Shown here: piece by piece, positions 45,093 through 53,208 of the stretch | How positions within the stretch are numbered: the first letter of the stretch is position 1 | How the letters are laid out: every line of letters begins with the position of its first letter | NCBI RefSeq assembly: GCF_013214175.1 | Contig: NZ_JABSPA010000002.1 | Span: 868,001-932,000, forward strand | DNA length: 64,000 nucleotides | Direction of reading: 5' to 3' | From: Colwellia sp. | Lineage (GTDB): Bacteria > Pseudomonadota > Gammaproteobacteria > Enterobacterales > Alteromonadaceae | Notes under the pieces: generated by a model | The model's input: only the letters and a program-made list of their open reading frames with translations | What the model was told of the DNA's origin: nothing | Database searches by the model: none | Program-made: the position numbers and the translations under genes

Positions 45093-45308
45093 ATGCCAGT
45101 AATTAAAGTAAGAGAAAACGAACCATTTGACGTTGCATTACGTCGTTTTAAACGTTCATGTGAAAAAGCAGGAATCCTTTCAGAAGTTCGTCGTCGCGAA
45201 TCTTATGAAAAGCCGACTTGGGAACGTAAACGTAAGAAAGCAGCTGCTGTTAAACGTGCTGCGAAAAAAGTTTCTCGCGAGAACGCTCGTCGCGTTCGCA
45301 TGTACTAA
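45093..45308 (+). CDS. rpsU: 30S ribosomal protein S21
   Basis: The 71-residue basic product ([20 protein letters not shown]) matches S21 in length and sequence. The frame is open upstream to 45000, but the conserved N-terminus and an AAGG 10 bp ahead fix the start at 45093. It is the first gene of the macromolecular synthesis operon rpsU-yqeY-dnaG-rpoD that couples translation, replication and transcription. Confidence 0.97.
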   Translation: MPVIKVRENEPFDVALRRFKRSCEKAGILSEVRRRESYEKPTWERKRKKAAAVKRAAKKVSRENARRVRMY

Positions 45309-45345
45309 GAACTATCTTAGTATAACTATTCTAAGAGATTGATAG

Positions 45346-45795
45346 ATGTCACTTCTAATACAACTCAAAGATGAAATGAAAACTGCTATGCGAGCCAAAG
45401 ACAAGTTACGTCTTGGTGTTATTCGCATGGCGCTTTCTGCAATAAAACTAGCAGAAATTGATCACAAAACCGAAGCAACAGATGACAATATTATTGCCTT
45501 GCTAACCAAAATGGTTAAACAGCGTAAAGAGTCAATTAAAATGTTCAGTGCCGGTGGTCGTGATGAATTGGCAGAGAAAGAAGCAGCGGAAATCGTTGTT
45601 ATCGATTTTTTCATGCCGCAGCCGCTTAGTGCAGAAGAAATTAATGAATTAATAAGCAAAGCAATTACTGAGTCTGGTGCAGCTTCTATGGCTGATATGG
45701 GCAAGGTAATGGCGGTGTTAAAACCTTTAATGCAAGGTAAAGCAGACATGGGCGCGGTAAGCGGTCAAGTTAGAGCTGCACTTAATGCATCATAG
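45346..45795 (+). CDS. yqeY: GatB/YqeY domain protein
   Basis: The 149-residue protein of the YqeY family is related to the C-terminal tRNA-binding tail of amidotransferase subunit GatB (LKDEMKTAMRAKDKLRLGVIRM at the start, MGKVMAVLKPLMQGKADM near the end). It is found between rpsU and dnaG in many gammaproteobacteria but not in E. coli; function is unproven. It follows rpsU by 37 bp and ends at a terminator that separates it from dnaG. Confidence 0.93.
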   Translation: MSLLIQLKDEMKTAMRAKDKLRLGVIRMALSAIKLAEIDHKTEATDDNIIALLTKMVKQRKESIKMFSAGGRDELAEKEAAEIVVIDFFMPQPLSAEEINELISKAITESGAASMADMGKVMAVLKPLMQGKADMGAVSGQVRAALNAS

Positions 45796-45821
45796 CTAAC
45801 ACCCTTTTTAATACATTAAAT

Positions 45822-45856
45822 AAAACCGTAATGGCCTTGGCTGTTACGGTTTTTTT
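45822..45856 (+). terminator. Terminator between yqeY and dnaG
   Basis: AAAACCGTAA pairs with TTACGGTTTT around a 12-nt loop and is followed by a T run. In E. coli a terminator between rpsU and dnaG keeps primase low; this hairpin has the matching position. Confidence 0.85.
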
Positions 45857-45985
45857 ATGACTTTTTTATGACTTCCTCATACAGAGTTTTTTTACTAAAA
45901 ATTAAAAAATCCAGCTACTTATTCACGGGTATTGTGTAGAATACTTAAGTGGTACTTTTCCCTTTACTGAAGATTTTCTAATATT

Positions 45986-47743
45986 ATGGCTGGACGCATT
46001 TCCCGACAATTTATTGATGATTTATTAAGCCGAGCAGATATTGTTGAGCTGGTAGATAGTCGAGTGCCGTTAAAAAAGGCCGGTAAAAATCATCAAGCGT
46101 GCTGCCCATTTCATAATGAAAAATCACCTTCTTTTACCGTTAGCCAAGATAAGCAGTTTTATCATTGCTTTGGTTGTGGTGAACACGGTAATGCCATCTC
46201 TTTTTTAATGGAGTTTGATCGACTTGATTTTGTCGATGCAGTAGAAGAGCTTGCTTCCCATTGTGGTATGGAAGTTATCCGAGAGGAAAATACAGCTAGC
46301 CCAGCAGAGCAACGCCGACAGCAACAAGTTTATCAGCAAAAACAAGATGACTATGAGTTAATGGCGAAAATTAGTAGTTTCTTTCAGCAGCAATTAAAAG
46401 TGGCTAGCGACAAAGAAACGGCTATTGATTACTTAAAAGGTCGTGGTTTAAGTGGCGAAGTCGTTAAACGCTTTGGCATTGGCTACATCAGTGATGCTTG
46501 GGACGGTATGATGAATTCATTCTCACGCAATGGCCAAGCTAATCAGCAATTGATTGATTTAGGTATGGCGATTGCGGGAGATAAAAAGCGACCTTATGAT
46601 CGCTTTCGTGGTCGTATTATGTTTCCTATTAGCGATAAGCGCGGCCGAGTTATAGGATTTGGCGGCCGAGTATTAGGTGATGCAAAACCCAAATACTTAA
46701 ACTCACCTGAAACGCGTATTTATCATAAAGGTCAAGAGCTTTATGGCTTACATGAAGCCAAACAAGCCAATAAACAACTTAAGCGACTGGTTGTGGTTGA
46801 AGGCTATATGGATGTAGTCGCTTTAGCTCAACATGGCGTCGACTATGCCGTTGCTTCATTAGGTACCGCGACGACATTTGAGCAGTTACAAACATTATTT
46901 CGCACTGTTCCTAATGTGGTTTGTTGCTACGATGGTGATAGAGCAGGGCGCGATGCTGCATGGCGGGCTATGGAAAATGCTTTGCCACTTATTCGCGATG
47001 GTTTTTCGTTAAAATTTGTTTTTCTACCCGATGGTGAGGACCCTGATTCATTGATTAGGGCACAAGGGCAGCAAGCTTTTGAAGATATCCTTGATAGCGC
47101 AATGCCGTTATCAAAATTCTTATTTGAACAATTAATGCAGCAAGTTGATATGAGCTCTCTTGAAGGGCGTGCAGCTTTAGTTGAATCATTTCAACCCTTT
47201 TTAGCTAAGCTGCCAGAAAGCATTTTAAAAGATGCCATGCTTAATGAAATAGCGAACAACTTTGGTACCGGTAGTGAGCAATTTCTAGCAAAGTTCACTA
47301 AAAATATAAAAGGTGAAGTGGCAAGGCCGGCGCTTAAAGCCAGAACAAAAGTCACCCCCGTGAGGTTAGCACTTGCTTTATTGTTAGAGCATCCCCATAT
47401 AGCAAGTAGCTTAGGTGAAATAAGTGTATTGCAGCCTTTAACTGCTCCAGGAATACCTTTGTTAATGCAAGTGTTAGGCGTATGTCAGCAAAACCCTGAT
47501 ATTAAGTCAGCACAATTACTTGAATATTTTCGAGGAACTGAGCAAGGCAAACAATTAGCTAAGTTGATGTGTTGGCAACATCACGTTGAAGCTGATGCAG
47601 CGACAGATGTTTTTCTTGATAATATTGAGGCGCTATTGAATAACTTTGTTGAGCAGCGGAGAGAAGTATTATTACAAAAAGCCCGTGCTGGACAAATAAC
47701 TGCTGAGGAAAAACAAGAGTTACAAGCAATACTTAACTCTTAG
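45986..47743 (+). CDS. dnaG: DNA primase
   Basis: DnaG makes RNA primers at the fork. The 585-residue product has the N-terminal zinc-binding domain (CCPFHNEKSPSF with CFGCGEHG), the TOPRIM core (VVEGYMDVVAL, then YDGDRAGRDAAWRA) and a C-terminal DnaB-interaction domain. Length matches the family. It lies after a terminator, so read-through from rpsU and a local promoter probably set its level. Confidence 0.97.
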   Translation: MAGRISRQFIDDLLSRADIVELVDSRVPLKKAGKNHQACCPFHNEKSPSFTVSQDKQFYHCFGCGEHGNAISFLMEFDRLDFVDAVEELASHCGMEVIREENTASPAEQRRQQQVYQQKQDDYELMAKISSFFQQQLKVASDKETAIDYLKGRGLSGEVVKRFGIGYISDAWDGMMNSFSRNGQANQQLIDLGMAIAGDKKRPYDRFRGRIMFPISDKRGRVIGFGGRVLGDAKPKYLNSPETRIYHKGQELYGLHEAKQANKQLKRLVVVEGYMDVVALAQHGVDYAVASLGTATTFEQLQTLFRTVPNVVCCYDGDRAGRDAAWRAMENALPLIRDGFSLKFVFLPDGEDPDSLIRAQGQQAFEDILDSAMPLSKFLFEQLMQQVDMSSLEGRAALVESFQPFLAKLPESILKDAMLNEIANNFGTGSEQFLAKFTKNIKGEVARPALKARTKVTPVRLALALLLEHPHIASSLGEISVLQPLTAPGIPLLMQVLGVCQQNPDIKSAQLLEYFRGTEQGKQLAKLMCWQHHVEADAATDVFLDNIEALLNNFVEQRREVLLQKARAGQITAEEKQELQAILNS

Positions 47744-47853
47744 TTTTGACTATACTTAGCAAGCAATAATGAGATTAGAGCCACAATATTGGCTTGAAAT
47801 TTCACCAAGCGATTAAGACAGGATATTCGCTGGTAACTGTCTGAAAAATTCGT

Positions 47854-47859
47854 TATAAT
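47854..47859 (+). promoter_or_regulatory. Candidate -10 element of an rpoD promoter
   Basis: A perfect TATAAT lies 95 bp before the rpoD start in the dnaG-rpoD gap. No good -35 hexamer stands at 16-18 bp, so strength is uncertain. It would let rpoD be expressed apart from dnaG. Confidence 0.45.
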
Positions 47860-47953
47860 TTCCGGCTTTATTGCGCCTTTTATTAGCATTTGCTAATGTT
47901 TTATGCGCATATTTTACATCCCATATTTATATAATACAGGTGGACACTCGTCA

Positions 47954-49792
47954 ATGGAACAAGCCCCTAAATCTAGACTTAAAGAGCTGATAACCAAAGG
48001 TAAAGAACAAGGTTATTTAACGTTTGCGCAAGTTAATGATCATCTTCCACAAGACATTATCGATTCTGATCAAGTTGAAGATATCGTTAGTATGATTAAT
48101 GATATGGGCATTCAAGTGTTTGAAAATGCACCAGATCAAGATACCTTGATGATGAGTGAAGGCAACACTGATGAAGATGCAGCCGAAGCTGCAGCTCAAG
48201 CACTGGCTACCGTTGAAAGTGAAATTGGTCGTACAACAGACCCTGTCCGTATGTATATGCGTGAAATGGGTACCGTTGAACTTCTTACCCGTAAAGGCGA
48301 AATTGTTATCGCTAAGCGTATAGAAGAAGGCATCAGAGAAGTTCAGCGTAGTGTTTCAGAATATCCACCAGCGATAAACTTCTTATTAGACATGTGGGAT
48401 AACTTTGAAGCGGAAGAACTTCGCTTAACTGATATCATCACTGGCTTTTTAGACCCTGATGCGGAAGAAGAAGTTGCTCCCGCAGCTACACACGTAGGTA
48501 GTGAACTGTCAAAAGCAGATCTTGCTGATGAAGATAAGTCAAAGCAAGAAGAAGAGGACGAGGAAGAAGAAGATACTGGTCCTTGCCCTGAATTAGCACG
48601 TGAGAAGTTTACTGCTTTACGCGAAGCGTATGAGAAAGCAAATAAAATAATAGAGACGAAGGGTCGTGGTCATAACGATGCTCAAGAAGCTATCGATGCC
48701 GTAGCTGAAGTCTTTAAAGAATTCCGTTTGATCCCTAAGTTATTTGATAAGTTAGTTAAAAACATGCGCAGCATGATGGACAGATTACGTGTTCAAGAAC
48801 GTTTGATCATGAAACACTGTGTTGTTGGTGCGAGTATGCCTAAAACAACCTTTATCAAATTATTCCCAGGTAATGAAACCTCAAAAGAATGGTTTGAAGC
48901 AGAAAAAGCAGCGGGTAAGCCATACTCAACTAAGCTTCTTGATGTTGAACTTGATGTTGAACGTTGTATCTACAAGTTAAACTTAATTGAAGAAGAAACG
49001 CACCTAAATATTCACGGCATTAAAGACATTAACCGTCGTATGTCAATTGGTGAAGCAAAAGCACGTCGTGCCAAGAAAGAAATGGTAGAGGCAAACTTAC
49101 GTTTAGTTATCTCAATTGCTAAAAAATACACCAACCGTGGTTTACAATTCCTTGATTTAATCCAGGAAGGTAACATCGGCTTGATGAAAGCGGTTGATAA
49201 GTTTGAATACCGTCGTGGTTATAAGTTCTCAACTTATGCAACGTGGTGGATTCGCCAAGCAATTACCCGTTCTATTGCTGACCAAGCGCGTACCATTCGT
49301 ATTCCAGTGCATATGATTGAAACCATTAACAAGCTAAACCGTGTTTCTCGTCAAATGCTACAAGAAATGGGACGTGAACCTACGCCAGAAGAACTTGCTG
49401 AACGCATGGTAATGCCTGAAGACAAAATTCGTAAAGTATTGAAAATAGCTAAAGAGCCTATTTCAATGGAAACTCCTATTGGTGATGATGAAGATTCACA
49501 CTTAGGTGACTTTATTGAAGATGGTAGTGGTGAACTTCCGGTTGACTCAGCTACCTCAGAAAATCTTAAAGGTGCTACACACGAAGTACTTGCTGGCTTA
49601 ACGGCCCGTGAAGCTAAAGTACTTAGAATGCGCTTTGGTATCGATATGAACACTGACCATACTTTGGAAGAAGTAGGTAAGCAATTTGATGTAACACGTG
49701 AACGTATTCGTCAAATTGAAGCTAAAGCTTTACGCAAGTTACGTCACCCTTCTCGTTCAGAGCAGCTGAAAAGCTTCTTAGATGGTGAGTAA
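47954..49792 (+). CDS. rpoD: RNA polymerase primary sigma factor RpoD
   Basis: The product is the housekeeping sigma-70 of 612 residues. It shows region 1.1 ([20 protein letters not shown]), the acidic non-conserved region ([11 protein letters not shown]), region 2 ([20 protein letters not shown]), region 3 and the helix-turn-helix of region 4 ([20 protein letters not shown]). The frame is open from 47903; the start at 47954 matches the E. coli N-terminus and has AGGTGG upstream. It ends the macromolecular synthesis operon with a clear terminator. Confidence 0.98.
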   Translation: MEQAPKSRLKELITKGKEQGYLTFAQVNDHLPQDIIDSDQVEDIVSMINDMGIQVFENAPDQDTLMMSEGNTDEDAAEAAAQALATVESEIGRTTDPVRMYMREMGTVELLTRKGEIVIAKRIEEGIREVQRSVSEYPPAINFLLDMWDNFEAEELRLTDIITGFLDPDAEEEVAPAATHVGSELSKADLADEDKSKQEEEDEEEEDTGPCPELAREKFTALREAYEKANKIIETKGRGHNDAQEAIDAVAEVFKEFRLIPKLFDKLVKNMRSMMDRLRVQERLIMKHCVVGASMPKTTFIKLFPGNETSKEWFEAEKAAGKPYSTKLLDVELDVERCIYKLNLIEEETHLNIHGIKDINRRMSIGEAKARRAKKEMVEANLRLVISIAKKYTNRGLQFLDLIQEGNIGLMKAVDKFEYRRGYKFSTYATWWIRQAITRSIADQARTIRIPVHMIETINKLNRVSRQMLQEMGREPTPEELAERMVMPEDKIRKVLKIAKEPISMETPIGDDEDSHLGDFIEDGSGELPVDSATSENLKGATHEVLAGLTAREAKVLRMRFGIDMNTDHTLEEVGKQFDVTRERIRQIEAKALRKLRHPSRSEQLKSFLDGE

Positions 49793-49828
49793 ATCGTAAA
49801 TAGCTAAAATTCTATTTTAAATAGACAT

Positions 49829-49866
49829 AAAAAAGAGTAAGTTAGTAATCCTAGCTTACTCTTTTT
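49829..49866 (+). terminator. rpoD terminator
   Basis: AAAAAGAGTAAG pairs with CTTACTCTTTTT around a 13-nt loop, 37 bp after rpoD and just before the next gene. Confidence 0.88.
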
Positions 49867-49889
49867 ACTTTCTAAGATAAGGAACTTCT

Positions 49890-50507
49890 ATGCGCGTTAT
49901 TGTTGTACTCGCTTGCGCACTTGCCTTCACCGCTTTGCCTTCAATGGCAAAACAAGCACTAAACGTTGAGATAACCCCGTTGATTGGTTACCGCTTTGGT
50001 GGTGATTTTGATACCAGTAAAGATAAGGTGCATAATCGCATCGAGTTAAATGAAGCAACCAGTTATGGTTTGTTAACAGCTTGGTCTTTTGATCGAAAAC
50101 GTCAAGGTGAGCTATTAATAAGCCATTACAGTACTAACTTTTCCCATTCGGATGACTTTTCAGCTAGCAACAGCGGCCTTGGTATTACCTATGCCCACAT
50201 AGGTGGTAATGTTCCTATTTCTGAAGGACCTATTCCTTTTTATGTTACCGGTGGTTTTGGTTTTACTCATCTAGACCCTAAAGATGCGCAACTCAGTAGT
50301 GAAACACGCTTTTCGATGAATGTTGGTTTAGCCAGTAAAATTGAATTAAGTGAGCGTCTTAGTTTAAGGTTAGATAGTCGTGTATACGGAACATTCTTTA
50401 ATTCTGATAGTGCGGTATTTTGTGATGAAGCAAATTGTGCAATATACATTTCTAGCGATATTTGGTTTCAAACTGAAGTGAGTGTCGGCTTAACCTATCG
50501 TTTTTAG
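49890..50507 (+). CDS. Outer-membrane beta-barrel protein, OmpW/Opa-like
   Basis: The 205-residue product has a signal peptide (cut after PSMA), alternating hydrophobic/polar strands through its length, and a terminal aromatic residue (GLTYRF), the usual outer-membrane assembly signal. It probably forms an eight-stranded barrel. Two cysteines close together (CDEANC near residue 179) may form a loop disulphide. The exact family is not recognised. It has its own leader directly after the rpoD terminator. Confidence 0.72.
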   Translation: MRVIVVLACALAFTALPSMAKQALNVEITPLIGYRFGGDFDTSKDKVHNRIELNEATSYGLLTAWSFDRKRQGELLISHYSTNFSHSDDFSASNSGLGITYAHIGGNVPISEGPIPFYVTGGFGFTHLDPKDAQLSSETRFSMNVGLASKIELSERLSLRLDSRVYGTFFNSDSAVFCDEANCAIYISSDIWFQTEVSVGLTYRF

Positions 50508-50578
50508 GGCTAAATTATGCATATTTGCCTAAGAAATAAGCGGTCAGTAAAAAAAGGTGACTTTTTAAAATTCTGTAG

Positions 50579-50607
50579 GTGACAACAAAATAAAAAATGC
50601 TTATACT
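50579..50607 (+). promoter_or_regulatory. Candidate sigma-70 promoter of the CAU tRNA gene
   Basis: GTGACA (50579-50584), 17 bases, then TATACT (50602-50607), followed by a GC-rich discriminator-like stretch typical of stable RNA promoters, about 78 bp before the mature tRNA. Confidence 0.65.
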
Positions 50608-50684
50608 GCACGCGCTTTACTGGTTTACTCATTTGATTAAACTGATAAACGCATTAGAAAACATCAGGCCAAATATGTGAAAAT

Positions 50685-50761
50685 GGGCCTTTAGCTCAGT
50701 TGGTTAGAGCATCCGACTCATAATCGGCAGGTCCCCAGTTCAAGTCTGGGAAGGCCCACCA
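50685..50761 (+). tRNA. ileX: tRNA with CAU anticodon, probably tRNA-Ile2 (lysidine type)
   Basis: The cloverleaf is complete: acceptor GGGCCTT/AAGGCCC, D arm GCTC/GAGC, anticodon loop CTCATAA (CAT at 50719-50721), T arm CCCAG/CTGGG, and an encoded CCA. CAT can be methionine or the AUA-reading isoleucine tRNA. Acceptor positions 4 and 5 are C paired with G, as TilS requires, and the gene lies downstream of rpoD where E. coli has ileX. Both points favour tRNA-Ile2 over elongator methionine. Confidence 0.88.
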
Positions 50762-51042
50762 TTTTCATAATATATTCTTGTAAATAATTACCACCATATT
50801 TCTTCTGGCCGTCTTTAGGCTAATCTCCAATAACTATGCTCGCCATGATTAATTTATGCGACAGCCTATCAGCAAACTAAAATTCTACCGACAATCATTT
50901 AAGGCAAACCACATTCCACTCTCTATCTAGTCAGTGTATCTTCAACGCCTTTGGTTCTATTTACTTTGACTATCGTCAGCTCTCTAATATTAAAATTGAA
51001 CGATTGGCTATAATAATTAGCCAACTTTAATTTGCAACATTT
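50762..51042. other. Intergenic stretch without a recognised gene
   Basis: This runs from the tRNA to the alkaline phosphatase operator. It has no open frame or RNA gene that I can support. One perfect inverted repeat, TTGGCTA/TAGCCAA at 51004-51024, sits 18 bp before the Pho box and may be part of the regulatory region. Confidence 0.4.
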
Positions 51043-51060
51043 CTGCCATATTATTGTCAT
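51043..51060 (+). promoter_or_regulatory. Pho box (PhoB site) of the alkaline phosphatase gene
   Basis: CTGCCAT, ATTA, TTGTCAT: two heptamers 11 bp apart, each one base off the consensus CTGTCAT with an AT-only spacer. It is 47 bp before the alkaline phosphatase start, which also argues against the upstream TTG at 51054 as start. Confidence 0.72.
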
Positions 51061-51107
51061 CTTCACGCTCTAAGCTACTGCTTAATTTTTATCGTTTACA
51101 AGAGATT

Positions 51108-52799
51108 ATGATGAGCAAAAAAACAATTTTAGCACTTGCTGTTGCAGCAACTCTTTTGGGTGGCTGTAGTGAAGATACTGTTGAAGTAATCAAAGAAGTC
51201 GAAGTAATCAAAGAGGTCGAAGTCATTAAAGAAGTGCCACCTGTGGTGGTTACTCAGGTTAAAAACGTGATATTAATGATTGGTGATGGCATGGGCGCAC
51301 AGCAAGTTGGTTTGCTCGAAGAATATGCGCGCCGCGCCCCAAATTCAATATATAACAGTATGGGTAATCAAACTGCTTTGTCAAAATTTGCTAATGCTGG
51401 TTTGATGGGGTTATCGCTCAACGCACCCCATGGTGATAGCGGCAGCCTAGTTGTAGATTCTGCCTGTTCAGCTACTCAACTCGCCACCGGTGTGGCTGCC
51501 GGTTCAGAAATGATTGGGCTTGATATCAACGGTAATATCGTCGAAACCATCCTCGAAATGGCTAAAGCCAAAGGTAAGGCAACCGGATTAGTTTCTGATA
51601 CCCGTATTACCCATGCGACTCCCGCAGCATTCGCAGCCCACCAGCCGCATCGATCATTAGAAACTTCGATTGCCGAGCAATTGATTGAGTCAGGTAATGT
51701 CGATGTTTTACTCTCTGGCGGCGCGCGAGTATTTTTACCTTCAGATATTAAAACAGACCTCGCCGACCAAGCATTAATGAAAGACCTAGGAATGCCGACT
51801 ACCAGTTTCGGTAAATCGAAACGTAAGGATGATCGCAACCTAATCCTAGAAGCCAAAGCCGATCATGGTTACGATTTAGCTTTCACCAAGCAACAACTCG
51901 CCGCCCTCGATGGCAATAAAATATTAGGATTGTTTGCTAACTCAGGCATGGCCGATGGTATTGCATATACCGCCTGTAGCAAAGACAATAGCTGTGTCGA
52001 ACCGTCACTACGTGACATGACGATGAAAGCACTTGATGTGTTGAGCCAAGATCCCGATGGTTTCTTTCTCATGATTGAAGGCGGTCAAATTGACTGGGCA
52101 GGACATTCTAATGACGCCGGCACCATGCTGCATGAGTTAATCAAATTCGATCAAGCGGTGCAAGCCGTTTACGACTGGGTTAAAGACCGTGAAGATACTT
52201 TGGTTATTGTTACCGCCGATCATGAAACCGGCAGCTTTGGCTTAAGTTACTCGCGCAAAAATTTACCGGAAGGAAAATTCCTTGATGGTGATGGTATGCA
52301 AGGTCGAGAATATAAACCTAACTTTAACTTTGGCCCACTGGCAACACTCGATAAATTGTATGCTCAAAGCGGCACTTTTTATAACATGATGAATACTGTT
52401 GATTCAAACTGGGACTTTAACGGCACCACCGGTCAAGAATGGGCAGATGTCATCAATCAATATAGCGCGATTAAGGTCACCACAGAGCAAGCTGAGCAAA
52501 TACCTCAGCGTGAAGTTAATGAATATCAGGTGCCAGGTCACAAATACCTAGATGCCAGCGAATTCCCTAAAATCGTCGATTTTAAAGAATTCTACGTTTA
52601 TGGTGATGAGCTTCATGGCAATTTAATTGGCCGCACCCTAGCCGCTGATCAAAATGTAGTTTGGGGGACTGGCACTCATACTGCTGCTCCTGTTCCTGTT
52701 TATGCTTTTGGACCAATGGGGGTGATTAAGCAATTCTCGACCATGCAACATCACGTCGACCTAGCTAAAAAAATGATGGCAGCGCTAATCGAGCCGTAA
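51108..52799 (+). CDS. Alkaline phosphatase, lipoprotein
   Basis: The 563-residue product has a lipoprotein signal ending in LGGC, three repeats of VEVIKE (18-bp units, 51180-51233) as a surface linker, then the alkaline phosphatase fold. It shows NVILMIGDGMG (metal Asp), VVDSACSATQLATG with the phosphorylated Ser, GGQIDWAGHSND, VTADHETGS and a C-terminal GTHTAAPVPV. It would release phosphate from organic esters at the cell envelope. ATG at 51108 or 51111 follows AAGAGA. The codons use more C and G in third positions than neighbouring genes, so recent acquisition is possible. A Pho box precedes it and a terminator follows. Confidence 0.92.
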   Translation: MMSKKTILALAVAATLLGGCSEDTVEVIKEVEVIKEVEVIKEVPPVVVTQVKNVILMIGDGMGAQQVGLLEEYARRAPNSIYNSMGNQTALSKFANAGLMGLSLNAPHGDSGSLVVDSACSATQLATGVAAGSEMIGLDINGNIVETILEMAKAKGKATGLVSDTRITHATPAAFAAHQPHRSLETSIAEQLIESGNVDVLLSGGARVFLPSDIKTDLADQALMKDLGMPTTSFGKSKRKDDRNLILEAKADHGYDLAFTKQQLAALDGNKILGLFANSGMADGIAYTACSKDNSCVEPSLRDMTMKALDVLSQDPDGFFLMIEGGQIDWAGHSNDAGTMLHELIKFDQAVQAVYDWVKDREDTLVIVTADHETGSFGLSYSRKNLPEGKFLDGDGMQGREYKPNFNFGPLATLDKLYAQSGTFYNMMNTVDSNWDFNGTTGQEWADVINQYSAIKVTTEQAEQIPQREVNEYQVPGHKYLDASEFPKIVDFKEFYVYGDELHGNLIGRTLAADQNVVWGTGTHTAAPVPVYAFGPMGVIKQFSTMQHHVDLAKKMMAALIEP

Positions 52800-52855
52800 T
52801 TTATAGCTCGGTTAAAAAATTAACAAGGACACTCACTGTTAATTACTAAATCAGA

Positions 52856-52898
52856 ACCTCTCAACTAAGGTGAAATAATCTTAGTTGAGAGGTTTTTT
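52856..52898 (+). terminator. Alkaline phosphatase terminator
   Basis: AACCTCTCAACTAAG pairs perfectly over 15 bp with CTTAGTTGAGAGGTT (52880-52894) and is followed by a T run. It abuts the transposase remnant. Confidence 0.9.
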
Positions 52899-52901
52899 AT
52901 T

Positions 52902-53051
52902 ATGACAGTGGTAAGAAAACGAAAAATCGGCTTGCTAGATACTCAGTATTATCATTGTATTTCCAGTTGTGTATGCAGTGCCTTTTTATGTGGTGAAGAT
53001 AATCATACAGGGAAAAACTTTGAACATAGCCGGGCATGTGTTGAATATTAA
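52902..53051 (+). pseudogene. Remnant of a REP-associated (Y1-type) tyrosine transposase
   Basis: A 49-codon frame starts MTVVRKRKIGLLDTQYYHCI and continues with SAFLCGEDNHTGKNFEH. It matches the N-terminus of the RAYT family of IS200-like transposases (typically RKRQISLTDTxYYHCVSRCVRRAFLCG). The family is normally 200-330 residues, and the HUH and catalytic Tyr region is absent. The motif HCVSRCVRR has changed to HCISSCVCS, so it is decayed. It ends at a TAA. The remaining sequence up to 53208 shows no gene. Confidence 0.75.
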
Positions 53052-53208
53052 TTACTGAAATTAAGTGCTCTTTCCCATTTTAATTGCTTCTTCTAGCAAG
53101 TGACAAAAATTACCTTAGCCTCTATTAGCAATAATAAAGGCTAAAGATAATTTAGCTTAAGCCGGGCACCTTAAATTATATCCTTGCTCGGCGGTCTTAT
53201 TAACAGCC

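Noticed and set aside
50685-50761. Call of the CAU tRNA as elongator methionine tRNA
   Set aside because: Acceptor stem pairs and synteny fit tRNA-Ile2 better; methionine is kept only as the alternative.
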